DNA of 64,000 nt. Source: Ancylostoma caninum. Lineage: Eukaryota > Nematoda > Chromadorea > Rhabditida > Ancylostomatidae. The stretch is from the NCBI GenBank assembly GCA_037903475.1, contig JBAJFG010000047.1:4750001-4814000 (forward strand), written 5' to 3'. Shown here one piece after another: positions 31,841 to 43,722 of the stretch (the stretch's first letter is position 1; the number at the start of each line of letters is the position of its first letter). Below the pieces are notes generated by a model, which ran no database searches, was not told the DNA's origin, and worked only from the letters and a program-made list of their open reading frames with translations. Position numbers and translations under genes: made by a program.

Positions 31841-33900
31841 GAACAAAGTCTATAATTTTTGCCTGGAAAACTCGTCCAATTTGGAGGATAGGTCAGAATT
31901 TTCAGAGAAATGGGCATGTATTCAACTGTATCTAAAACAACCCACCTAAGAATTCCTCTCCGCATCATATCATTCAGGGAAAGACTACTGGCCCAAAAAT
32001 TCTTCAGATCGCCTTTCAAATTAAGGGCGGAGAGCCTAATTTGGCTCGCCAAATCCTAAAAAGGTAAACAGTGTGGAGCAAACCATGCTTCAATCCCAAT
32101 TTCTGACCTAATCCGAACCTGGAAACACTTTTCTTGGCTTAGCTGCCTTATACAGAACATTGCTTGTAAGAAAAGGCCATCATCAACTAAGTTAACAACA
32201 TTTCCAGTAAATATGTAGTTTTCAAAGTAATCTAAGAAAATAGGTTTCCTTAAAATTCATTTCATCAGCCAAGATAGTTGAAGAGAGATCAGAGAAATAA
32301 CGAACGTGGAAAAGCATGCGGAATTCGGGAAGGCAGCAGAGAAAGCCAGGCAATTGGAGCAACTACTCTGGTAAGACACCGTTGAAATACGCTATACCAT
32401 CAGATTTTAGTAACCAACCACAACAATGACCAGTTTTTTTTAAAATTTTTGTGTGACTTCTTTGCCTCTGCAGTTGTACGCGTCGAGTAATTTCAAGAAA
32501 ACAAGGGATTGCCTGAAAAGTCCGGAGAAAAATACCCAGATTTCCCCCGGGCCAAGCATCCCCTTTCCAGAAACCAGCCTGTAGTTGCTCTCATCCAGAA
32601 GTACGTGACTAGATCGGTGCAACAAAGAAGATTTCGCAGTTTTTCACCAAATGGATGAAATTCGCTAGAATTTACGATTGTCATATATTTAATACGATAT
32701 CATAAAAACCCATGCATGGTACTCTGCGTCTCTAACGTCTCGTCTTGTGGAGAATGGGAGTGTCAGAGAAGAAGAGTGGGTGGAATGAAAAGCGTTGGAA
32801 GTAAGGAAAAAGAACAAAAGAAAACGAAATTCTTGAAGAAAAGGAAATAATAGACAAGAATTGGAGATCTGATGATGGAAAAATGGCAAATACACAAGAC
32901 TTGCAGAATCCGGACGGGTATTGAAGTTACTGAAGTGTCAAACTCGTGGAAATGTAATAGAAAGGCAAAATTGGAGAGTGTTGCACAGAAACTGATTTTA
33001 TAAATTTTACAAGGTTTTTCAAAAAATTTCTAGTGCCTTGCGGAAAGTTTAAATATTTATTTTTCTGCTGACTTAAATCGTTCTCCTTTTGATTTTGCGG
33101 AGAGGGAAATAGAAATTTTTTTATTTTTAGTGTCTCGAATCTTGAGATGAAAAAAAGCTAGCACTAACAGGTGGATCCCTATGGAAGAAGGAAAGCACCA
33201 CATAGGGATAAATCCGGATGGTTATCCGGAAATTCGGAGGGTCCCTGAGTCTTCAGTTCTTGATGACTCAGCAGAGGCCTAAGCACTGAGTGGAGAAACT
33301 CAGGAACTAAGCAAGTTTGAAGTCCCATGTAGTCCCTTGCCCAGTAATTTCCAAGTGATTTTTCCCGAGGAATTCCCATATTTTAAAGGTTTTTTTTGCA
33401 ATAAACGCAACATTCATGGCCACGTGCAGTCTCCTTATTGCACGGCTAATTAGATTCATTTTCTGATTGAATTAGCGTGACGCAAAATTGTGTCCCCCTA
33501 GACACATGGGTTTTCCCACGCCCACTAATTGGCCGTGTGAACTGCGCATGGCACGGTTTTTTCACGTGCATTTTTTCTATTTCTCTCCGCCCTCTTCGAT
33601 CATCACTGCCTTTCTGAGGAAGAAGATGAACACAGAGTGAGGATAAATGTATTATATAAAAGTCCACTTTAGAGTGGTTAAAAACAGTGACCTTCTTCCT
33701 GATTTTTTTTTCGACCTGAAAGCTTTGTTTGATTGCTGACTTCCTGGCAGAAAATAGATAGAGAGGTAGGAAATTTTTCGGAGAATACATGCTCCTCATC
33801 TAGGGTTATTTCAGGATTTTCGTATCCTTGTTGGAAATCGCATTCACATCTTCTGAAACAAACTTTACTATTATACAACTAGTGAGGTGCTTAAAGGCAG

Positions 33901-34351
33901 CAAGAGCCGAAATCCTCGACTCCGAGCTGAGGTGCCGGTGGTGAAGTACAGAGTCAGCACATCATAAATGTGAGACGAACACAGACAATGATGGCTTACC
34001 TGCAGAGAAAATGGAACTGCTGTCGCGAACACGCAAGGCCGTGTTCGCGTGCGGACGAGTTTTCCCCGGCCCCAAAAGCCATTGCAGCGCGTGGTTTTGG
34101 CGCAAAAGGACTACGAAATGCGTTGAATTCACAGGAGCACTGACCACATGCATCAAGCCAGGCGCCACAATGGCTTTTGGGGCCGGGGAAAACTCGTCCG
34201 CGCGCGAACACGGGCAGGCGTGTTCGCAACGAATGTTCCATTTTCTCTGCAGGTAAGCCATCATTGTCTGTGTTCGTTTAATATTTATGAGGTGCTCAGT
34301 CTGTACTTCACTACCCGTTCCTTAGCTCGAAGTCGAGGATTTCGGCTCTTG
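33901..34351. mobile_element. Fold-back element, 451 bp
   Basis: Left end CAAGAGCCGAAATCCTCGAC, right end GTCGAGGATTTCGGCTCTTG, perfect complements. Inner blocks also pair: GATGGCTTACCTGCAGAGAA with TTCTCTGCAGGTAAGCCATC, and GACGAGTTTTCCCCGGCCCC with GGGGCCGGGGAAAACTCGTC. Arms are about 190 bp; there is no transposase. Confidence 0.85.
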
Positions 34352-34642
34352 ATTGAAACTAAGAAATAGTGAAAGTAGTCTCATTATCTGACGCCATGTG
34401 TTAAATGGGTATTGATCGACTTGAAATGCCTTATGGTCGATGAAAAGAGCTTGCTGGCGCAAAGATGGCGATTTTGGCAATTAAAGTGTTGGATATTGTA
34501 AGCGGCTAGTGGCATGTGTAAATATCGATTGATTTTTTAATAAGTTAGGTGGACGCACGCTGAGATTTGTGTCGCGTGTTGTAACGCGTTTCTTCTTGTT
34601 ATCAGGCAACGAGGTAATCATACTTCTTCTTAATTGGCAGTT

Positions 34643-34643
<1 letters not shown>

Positions 34644-34674
<31 letters not shown>
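34644..34674. repeat. TG dinucleotide microsatellite
   Basis: About fifteen TG repeats. Confidence 0.9.
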
Positions 34675-34675
<1 letters not shown>

Positions 34676-34989
34676 ACGAGAACCAGCCATCGAAAACGGA
34701 AAATACCTACACCATTGTGTTCAGCGCATCGAGTTATGTACGAAAACGTGGTAAATTTTGATTTTTATCTTGATTTAAGGGTGTTTCGGGCCACTTTTGT
34801 CATGTTCAGACATGTTAATGGCCTGCAGTTGTTTTCACCACGGTCGGAATGAATGAGATAAGTTTATGATCACAGGACCGTATAAAAGGAAGGAGAAGGG
34901 TAGTATGCCTTTATAACGAGGCCGATGAACCAGACGGGTGAGGAGTGACAAGGATGGGCTTGCAGCATAGAGTATGTTAGAGGTGGATT

Positions 34990-36125
34990 AGCGGTTTGAT
35001 CGGCGTCCAAAATAGGGGGAACGCCTGGAGACGGGTCCAAAGGCGTGATAAGGGTGCGCCGGCGTCCGAAAGTGGGGAAACACCTGGAGTCGGGTCCAAA
35101 TGTGTGGTAAGGGTGCGCCGGCGTCTAAAAGTGGGAAAACGCGTGGAGTCGGGTCCAACGGTGTGCTAAGGGTGCGCCGGCGTCCGAAAGTGGGGAACCG
35201 CCTGGAGTCGGGTCCAAATGTGTGGTAAGGGTGCGCCGGCGTCTAAAAGTGGGAAAACGCCTGGAGTCGGGTCCAACGGCGTGATAAGGGTGCACCGGCA
35301 TCTGAAAGTGGGAAAACGCCTGGAGCCGGGTCCAACGGAGTGATAAGGGCGCGCCGGCGTCTAAAAGTGGGGAAACGCGTGGAGTTGGGTCCAACGGCGT
35401 GATAAGGGTGCGCCGGCGTCCGAAAGTGGGAAAACGCCTGGAGTCGGGTCCAACGGTGTGATAAGGGTGCGCCGGCTTCCGAAAGTGGGGAAACGCCTGG
35501 AGTCGGGTCCAACGGCTTGATAAGGGTGCACCGGCAGCTGAAAGTGGGAAAACGCCTGGAGTCGGGTCCAACGGTGTGATAAGGGCGCGCCGGCGGCCGA
35601 AGGTGGGGAAACGCCTGGAGTCGGGTCCAACGGCTTGATAAGGGTGCACCGGCAGCTGAAAGTGGGGAACCGCCTGGAGTCGGGTCCAAATGTGTGGTCA
35701 GGGCGCGCCGGCGTCTAAAAGTGGGAAAACGCGTGGAGTTGGGTCCAACGGCGTGATAAGGGTGCACCGGCATCTGAAAGTGGGAAAACGCGTGAACCAA
35801 CGGTGTGCTAAGGGTGCGCCGGCGTCCGAAAGTGGGGAACCGCCTGGAGTCGGGTCCAAATGTGTGGTAAGGGTGCGCCGGCATCTGAAAGTGGGAAAAC
35901 GCGTGGAGTCGGGTCCAACGGCTTGATGAGGGTGCGTCGGCGTCCAAAAGCGGGGAAACGCGTGGAGTCCAAAGGTGTGATAAGGGTGCGCCTGCTTCCG
36001 AAAGTGGGAAAACGCCTGGAGTCGGGTCCAACGGCGTGACAAGTGTGCGCCGGCGTCCAAAACGGGAGGAACCTTTGGAGGCAGGTTCCAACGGTGAGAT
36101 AAGGGTGCATCGGTGTTCAGGTCCA
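34990..36125. repeat. 59-bp minisatellite, about 19 units
   Basis: The block AAGGGTGCGCCGGCGTC recurs every 59 bases, shown by its steady one-base shift per 60. Each unit runs through GAAAGTGGGAAAACGCC, TGGAGTCGGGTCCAACGG and TGTGATAAGGGTGCGC. One unit near 35800 has lost about 11 bases. The minus strand has no stop in any frame across most units, so 59-bp steps rotate three peptides (roughly TLITPLDPTPGVFPLS, APLSHRWTRLQAFSHF, HPYHAVGPDSRRFPTF) through a 298-codon frame (35243-36139). Flanks are not repetitive. Confidence 0.9.
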
Positions 36126-37589
36126 ATCCCAGTTTGCACTTACTCGGTCAATTTTTACTATTTACTTCCACCGAAATGCGGCACCACAAATTGTTGGAAA
36201 AAAGCTGTCCATAGTGGGTCAATGGTTCCATGAACCGCGGTAAAGAATGCTTCTCTGTGGATAGTGTCTGTTCATCCACCTGCACTAATCTTATCTGAGG
36301 GCAATGAAAATATGCGAGCGAAGCGAGCACGAAAAGAAGCCTGAAAGTCCGGCGTTAGCCGGACGATCAGGCTGGTAATTAATTATAGGTATCGATTGAC
36401 ACCGCTTTTGCAGGTGAGTATGAACGGAAAATGTTCTCTCAGAAGATGTTTCATATTTGCTTCTTATGCTTAGTTATTTATTTGACAGTATAGGACGTGT
36501 TTTTTGTGCGGTATGTGTAACTCGTGGCGTGTTTCGACGCACTATGGGGGGTGTTTCATAAAGTGGCGTGTAGCGTGTTTTGCCTCACTTTGTACTTTAT
36601 TTAAGGGGTTCAGCCTGGCAGTAGGTTACTGAGGAAGGACATACCGAGAATATCACTAAAATTTTGACAATTCTTGTCTTGAAATTGTTCTCGAAGCATT
36701 TCTCTGCTTCTCTGGATCTATATCATCTTCGTGTGATCTCTGAGGTCTGGAACTTGCCCTAGCTTTTAAACTAATAACTCCCTCCCACTCGCCTTTGCTC
36801 AGAGGGGAAATTCTCAGTTTTCCGCCGCAGATCGGATTCGCCCTCGCAACGTGTGCAATTGCACTCTCGTCCCAATGTCCACATACCATTTCCAGCCGAG
36901 CCGCAGGCTGTTATCCGTCAAAAATCAATACCCGCTGACGGCTTTTATTTGGAGAGTTGGTCGCCATTTAGCAACATTACAAAGGCGCTGCGATAAGCTC
37001 TCAAACAATAGCGGCCTAAATGTGATTGTGGAAGCCCGCGGCCGCCGCGGGGGCCAGCCCGCGCATGCTGCCGCAAGTGCAACAAAGCGCTCGACAAAAG
37101 AACGATGGCCACGACAACGAAGACGACGCGGCGGACCAGAAGTGAAGCTAACTAATGGATACGGCCTTATTTGGCTATTGTTATCCATGGCATGGACTAA
37201 AATAGCAGCGCGGATCCAGTGCAAATCCGGAGCCCAGCTATAATGCAGGGTCACTTCCTTGTTTCGAGTACCTCGTCGAGCAAAGACCAGAATAAGGATT
37301 GGCCTGGACAAAAGTTATCTTTGAAACCCAAAAAATATGGACAACTGCCACTAAAACGTGGAGCGATTTGATCAACCACTGGAGCGGACAACTGTCACCC
37401 AAACGCAGCACATTCTCGATGAGGGCTTAAATGTTGTTAGACATTATGTATCTTGGAGAAAAGACTTCTTTCAGCCCTACAATTTTTTTTCAAATTCTTC
37501 CGCGTCATTGGTCCCGCACAAAGGTTGATAAGATATACGGACATCTAACACTTCTACCCAACCAGTTTCCGAAGGAAGCCTGATAAGGC

Positions 37590-37680
37590 AGACAGGCCGG
37601 ATCTGAACCTTTGACTCGTTGCACAATAATCGGGAGCGTTATAAACTAGACCACCCGACTGCTACCTGGCCACTCCCACA
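37590..37680 (-). repeat. tRNA-like (SINE head?) segment
   Basis: Minus strand: GGTGGTCTAGTTTATAACGC (A-box-like), then GGTTCAGATCC (37599-37609, B-box-like) about 45 bases on. This spacing fits a tRNA-derived Pol III promoter, but the stems are poor. Confidence 0.45.
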
Positions 37681-39068
37681 GCAACCCATATACTCGCAAA
37701 AAGCGGTATTTTCAACACCCTGTACTGAGCTTTCCTGGACCTCCCAGCAAAGAAACGAGATAAATTTTATCTTCTTATAAGACATTCTTTCTAACCACAT
37801 AAATGTAATTTTGATCGAACAAGTTGAGGTGATATGGGTCTCAAGCAGAAATGGTGAGCATCATGGTGGGAATCATGGCAGCGATAAGGATTTGAGGCGT
37901 AGAGCTACAGCTGCAATGCTACCTTTTTTCCAGTACACTTAAAACATAGACGATGTAATAAGGAAAAGCCAAGTTTTTCTCTAATTTTCCATTCAAAGAA
38001 ATTACTCAGAGACAAGCGGAAGGGAAACTACGTTTGCGTAATGGCAACATCGAGGATCAGTTAGAAAATGTAGATGTAATGCGAGAAAAAAGAAACGTCC
38101 CTCCGAAAGATTTTTTGATAAATTCCTCAGAAAATTCTATATTGTACTTATGTTTTCTCGCAACATTCAACTATTTACAAATATAGAAAAATTCGAAGTT
38201 CCTGAGAAAAGTTTGGGTAACACTGTTTCGACCAGAACCTATGAAACACCAAAAATCTCGTTCTGCTCTGGAATAACAAGGCGTTTTCCAGATAGATTTG
38301 GCTTTGAGTTAGGATATTATCAACGGAGCATAGTTTTATCTGCCCCAGCGCACATTTCCAACAAAACATCGTTGTGCAGCCACCCGGAAGTTTCATGAAA
38401 TACAGTAGGACTGTGATTGTCAGCACAACTACATCTCTTCAGCATTTGCAGACCAAAGCTTTGAACAATGTCTTGTGTGCAATTGCACATTAATAAGTAC
38501 TCTTCGAGTATCAAAAAAGCCGAGCCGCACACCCTTTTCCAGGCAGCAATAGAATTTAGCACTTCATGCGCAATACATAGGCAAATAACAGCAATTTCCG
38601 CCATAGAATGGGGGCAGAACGGAAACGGAGCAAACAACGGTCCGCCTGCCGGGCAGTGGTAGACCAAAAATGAGAAAAATAGGCAAAGACCGAGGATAGT
38701 GGTTAGTGGCATGAGCAACTGCGCAAAATCGGTGTATGCATCAGTGAGATTACGTAATTGTGGTAAACGGAATACCGTACTCAAGTTCTCTATTTACTTG
38801 GCATCCATCAATATGCTTACCCACAAACTGAAAAGTTCAGTCCGCTTAGCAGATGGACTTACCGTAATTTCCAGGCGTAAAATGAAATTACGTTCACGCA
38901 TAAATATGCTGGAGACAACGAACTAAGTGGTCATGGTCTGTCGAGCGTTGAACAAATTAACAGCGCCGATTTTGACTTCAGGGAGGGTGGTTTGAATTTA
39001 TCGTATTTGGGGATTACGGTAATACTGTCTGCTTACCTGACTGAACTTTTCATCTTCTTGGTTACCGA

Positions 39069-39145
39069 CATGTGTCGTTGGCAGCTGCTACCCATGGGTA
39101 ACCACATCCGTGGGTATTGGACTACCTACCCTAGCAACGACACAT
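39069..39145. repeat. Short inverted repeat (77 bp)
   Basis: ATGTGTCGTTG at the left and CAACGACACAT at the right, with CCCATGGGTA and TGGGTA words between them. Confidence 0.55.
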
Positions 39146-39609
39146 CCAAACAAAGATGGCACCACCTCTGAGTTTTTGGGGAACTACATTGCAGTGCTAT
39201 CATATTGATCCTTCTTCTCTCAATAAATTTGCTACTTACTATTGCGGATTTTTCTTCAATCAATTTATTAAATACCGTGAAATCAACGTAAATAACTCGA
39301 AAACATCCTACTAGAAAAATTTAAATTATAACCTTGAAAATAATTACCTATTAATTATATAAACCACTGATTGGAACTGATTTCAGTCATTTACATAATT
39401 AAAAATCAATAGTTTGTTGTTGTGCGACTAATTATCACCATCGCCTTGTACCAGCACATCTAGCCACTGCAGCAAAAGCACTTTCCGCTCCAGCAGCAAC
39501 GAAATCGCATTGCCGGGTGCGATGAGACAAAATCTCGTCCACGTGCGATTCCATAGAAATCCTGGCCACCCCAGCGAAACTATGCCCTAATTTACAAGTA
39601 TCGAAGTTT

Positions 39610-39840
39610 GCTGCTTGGTCGCCGGCCAAACATCGATCCTTCCTTCGCTGTTGGTGGCCCCGTGGCCAACCAACTCCGCTGCCGCCAGCGCCGCAGACCA
39701 AGCGCGGCCTGGCGGCCGCGGCCGTCGCGGCCCACCCCGACACGGCGCGAACCCACGTCAGTTCAGCTCCCTGTGGACATATTAATCCTGGCCGCAAGTG
39801 GATCCTGATTTCGGACTCCGGCCGCCGCCACGCGCCCTGT
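39610..39840. other. GC-rich island
   Basis: Dense GC with GGCGGCCGCGGCCGTCGCGG and CGCCGCAGACC. Frames are open on both strands (minus 39435-39878, 147 codons) without a recognised domain. Possible promoter or exon. Confidence 0.3.
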
Positions 39841-42800
39841 GCCATATCGACCACACAAGAACAAATAACAACAAGCACTGCTTAATATAGCCGCCAAGCG
39901 GAAATTTTACGGAAAATTCGTGAAAAAAAAATGAGAAAATTCAGGAAAAAAAAACGGGAAGGCACGTGGGTTTCATGGCCACTGACGATGCGAGAAATCT
40001 TGCGTGTTAGATGTGATCCAGATTTAAGGGCCACACGGGTAAGTACTACCCTTCTTCTAGAGATTTGGCTCAATTCCAGCACAGTTGCGCGTCGAATTGT
40101 GTGCTCGTTCTGTGGCTGCACAAACTACATAGAATAGCCATTTGAAGTAGGTAATAACGCAATATCTTTCTTTGAAAAAATCCGTAATTTTGCGTAATCT
40201 CAAACTATTAAACAGCGAAAAGAAAAGTTGGATAACTGCACTCACTCTGTTGCTCTGCGCATTACGGACATTCTCAACTACAGTATACCATATAATTCCA
40301 CAACCATATAATTCCACATAAGGTACATCAAACGGACCCCCCTCCCTCCTCCTCAATAAAATCCCGCAGCAGCACACCCCCAACTCCTACTACCAGAAAG
40401 TGACATCTCAAAGAATGAAATTCCCGAAGAGCACGCAAAATTGCGTACTTGCCAAGATCTGCCAAGAAGTGACGTGTAACATCACAAAGCCAACAACTAA
40501 AAATAGAACTAATTTGAAATTACTGACACATCGTCTTCAACTAAGCCATCGGCTCATCAATGTTTTAGCAGCAACTTCTGAAAAGTCCGCAAATTTGCGT
40601 GAAATGGAAGTAAGTGACTTCGAGCAGAAGCTAGATTTGACAGATACATGGGAAGGCTAGGCGTGCGTCCGAAAAATTACGTCAACGAACAATTACAGAC
40701 CATGCGGTCTCATTTTGGCATTAAAAGAGAACTTAAATGCTTTAAAAAAGGTCCGTGATAAAAAAAACCGTGGAAAAGAGGGGGATGTCCAGCCGTAATG
40801 GAAAAAAGTCCGCAATTTTGCGTTTCTCTGAATATAAAACCCATCCTGGAAAGACTACTCAAAAAAGCTGCCTCGTTGGAATCTTCGCTCAATTTTCTGG
40901 ATCACTGCAGTGAAAAAATTTACGATTTTCAACTCCGAGCTAAACAGAAGGCGACAGTGAAAATGCGTTCGTCTGCAATATCGCGTTGAATTATCGATCC
41001 AACAGACTTTTCTTGGTCCAGATGATTTTTTTTGCCAATTTTTGGTCCAAAAATATAGTTATTTTTTTCTTGCCAACTTCATCCTATTCCATATGGTGCC
41101 CATAAATGCAGTTGATTTTTTATTTCACTTTTTCTATCCGTTCACCCTCACAAGCACCAACTTCCGGAAAAGTCCGCAAAAAGTCGTCGATCTCTGTCAG
41201 AGCGCAATTATTTGGTGTTCAGCAAGGTGTGAGTTAGCATTTGGTAGTCCAGGACACTATTTCAAAACTTTGTCTTTAACACATAATCTTTTTGGTAATT
41301 CAGTGAAGTCCGTACGTTTGCGTCGTACCTCTTTACGCAAAACCATAGAAGAGGCAGACCTTTGATTGCCGCGCTATCAAGACATAACGGAGTTCAAACA
41401 GGCTATCCGTGATAATTCAGCCGGATGTATTTCTACTCAGCAGCGGCTATCCGCAATCCTGGTCTGCAATTTCACGTCAATTTCAGAAGGTCATTAGATA
41501 GTACATTTACTAGATAGACAGCAATATTTTCAAAAGATTAGATCCAGAAAATTAATACTAAACCCACTCAAAAATATTTGTGCACTAACTATGAAGCTAT
41601 GTTGTGCTACCAGTACATCACGGCCGGAAAGGTCGCAAACCCCTAATTTTGAGGATACTGTAGTTCAACGGTTCTGTAATTGATTCTCCTTTCCGTTGCT
41701 ACTTGCTGGTTGCATGTTGAGAAACTTTTCAGCAGAAAAGCTTAGCATATTTCCCTCCCAGATCTAGCTAGTAAGCTGGATATCCTTGGAAAGTTGGGGA
41801 GATGAAGAAAAGTCCGCATTTGTCCGTAACTGGTACAAAAATGGATGGGTGCTGTTCTACCACAAGAAGTAAATTAATTTTTCAGTGATTTCCCTTTCAA
41901 TTAACCATATAAGGAATTTTTGTAAGCGAATAACACCCAATAAAATTTTAACATCACTCCGCTGCGTGTCCACTAGTGCACGTGATGCGCATGTATCTTA
42001 GCGACTATGCGTTAATTCGCCGAACAAATCGATAACATCAGAGCCGTGGCGTCGACTATAAAACGAGAAACACCACATGCCAACTCTTTAAACTACAGAA
42101 TTTCACCGTTAATAGTGCCATAAAGGAAGGGTGGAAGAGTGGGAGGAATGCGTAAAAACCTGTTGGGACAAATGGCTTTGCGAGAGCTGGTCCCTAAAAA
42201 AAGTTTCGCAGCTTCTCACATCTTTTTCCAAGAATTTTAAACAGCAAATGAGCTATAAGTGCGGGTGGAAGCGTTGGCGACGGTAAATTCGGACGTTCAG
42301 CACTTGCTCATGCTAAATCCGAAAATGGGGACCAGTTCTCGCACAATATATACGCTGGTATGGACCGTAACCATATTGTAGATAAGAGCGTTTAGTCAGA
42401 AAAAAATACCCCTACTGAAAATTAGTGTCGAACTGGAATGGAAAACCCAAAAAGAAAACAACACCAAAAGTGCAACGGATACGCTTACTGTAGTGAGTAC
42501 TTCGGTAGCTATAAAAAATCCGTAATGTTACGTCAATTGACATGTGTCGCTAACCTGACAAATTGCTCGGAAACGAAAAATCAAACGAGTGCCGAACAAT
42601 CGCAACAACTGCCACTGACAAGCCATAACGGAAGCGAGAAAAACGTGTGAGAAAAAAGGTGGAGTCCGTAGTCACGTACTTAGCCGTGAACGCTACGAAA
42701 GCAGCAACAGACACTCTGAAGAAGATGCGAAGGAATGTGTCAGAATACCAAAGAAACGTGAGTAGTAAGTATTTGATGGGAATGAATGAACAATGGCATT

Positions 42801-42955
42801 TGAGGAGTACGGTAGACTGAAAATGGTGAATAAGCTGTAGGCTAAAAAAAATGAAGCTGAAGCGGAATCTAGAGAATACGTGACGCGAACTTGCAGAAAA
42901 TCTCCTTTTAAGTCGTGTTGGTGCGTATTGAATTTCCTTTTTTTGGATTTTTCAG

Positions 42956-43072
42956 GCAGTGATCCAAGTCTATAAGAAGACCAACTGTCACGAATCAATG
43001 TTTGCGACAGATGTCCAGGAATGTAATTGTTGTCAAAGACATGTAGGGACATGTCCCAACATGTCCACCCAG
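42956..43072 (+). CDS. Candidate Cys-rich internal exon, unidentified
   Basis: Acceptor GGATTTTTCAG, donor CAG/GTGATG, phase 0 at both ends, 39 codons, the only open frame. It encodes AVIQVYKKTNC then QECNCCQRHVGTCP. The cysteine spacing suggests a secreted or zinc-binding module, but no family is recognised and no neighbouring exon was found. An open interval of this size between chance splice sites is not rare. Confidence 0.2.
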
Positions 43073-43483
43073 GTGATGAAAGAAACAGCTACAAGTAATT
43101 TCTCGTAAAAACGTGTACAGTTCTCTCCATAAACCTTAGCTGTTATTTCTTTACTACTGTAAAGAGGAACATCTGCACGTGAAAATGCAGACTTCTCCCT
43201 AGGTGGACGAAAACTATAATTTTTGTGAGTTGCACCTTATTTACAGAATAAAATTACACATGAAAGCTAAGAACACAACGGTCCCAGCAACATTAAATTT
43301 TTTTCTACACATTTTTCGAATTGTACCGCGCAAAGAACGCGATTTAGGGAAAACTTGCATAGCACGCAAAAATACAGAATATCCCGTGCAATTTGATCTG
43401 AAAATAGAAGCAGAAAAGCGAAACCATAGGTGTTGTTCTGAATGACAGGGTAGCCTTGATGATATTTGATCACTTTTGCAGCA

Positions 43484-43722
43484 CAGAATACCGCCAGTAT
43501 GGTCTGCCGCACCGCATCAGCTGCGCGTGACGGCAGGCAGAGCAGGACGGTGCTGTTGTTGGGCGGTTTCACCAACTTCTGTCCTACTGTTCATTCCAAA
43601 ACATTAAATTAATGCTGCCAACAATATCACCAATACTGGCAAACCAAGCCAATCGTAGTGCTCAGGTGGTCTGCCGCAACGCGTAGGTGGTGCGGTGCGG
43701 TAGACCAGACGGGCAGTATTCT
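43484..43722. mobile_element. Inverted-repeat element, family with 24567
   Basis: Left AGAATACCGCCAGTATGGTC, right GACCAGACGGGCAGTATTCT. Inner blocks TGCCGCACCGCATCAGCTGC and GCAACGCGTAGGTGGTGCGG are also inverse relatives. It shares its sequence with the element at 24567-24850. Confidence 0.7.

Larger units (their letters stand above)
24134..33900. other. Gene-poor stretch upstream of SMAD
   Basis: This interval should hold the SMAD promoter and any 5' exon, but no exon with the right phase (two leftover bases) and a SMAD-like N-terminus could be picked. It contains repeats listed separately, one candidate plus-strand exon (29234-29467) and a GC-rich island (30990-31480). Confidence 0.4.

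Noticed and set aside
35243..36139. 298-codon minus-strand ORF
   Set aside because: It lies within the 59-bp minisatellite; the same peptides appear in three rotating frames, so it is treated as a by-product of the repeat and not a gene.
38320..38784. 154-codon minus ORF with hydrophobic segments resembling a membrane protein
   Set aside because: A frame of this length is expected about once by chance in the window; hydrophobic segments are short and no receptor motif is present.
40400..41365. Three plus ORFs with helical, protein-like sequence
   Set aside because: Each includes the repeated AAAAGTCCGCAA motif in different frames (K-S-P-Q, K-S-A-N), showing that the shared words come from a DNA motif and not from coding constraint.
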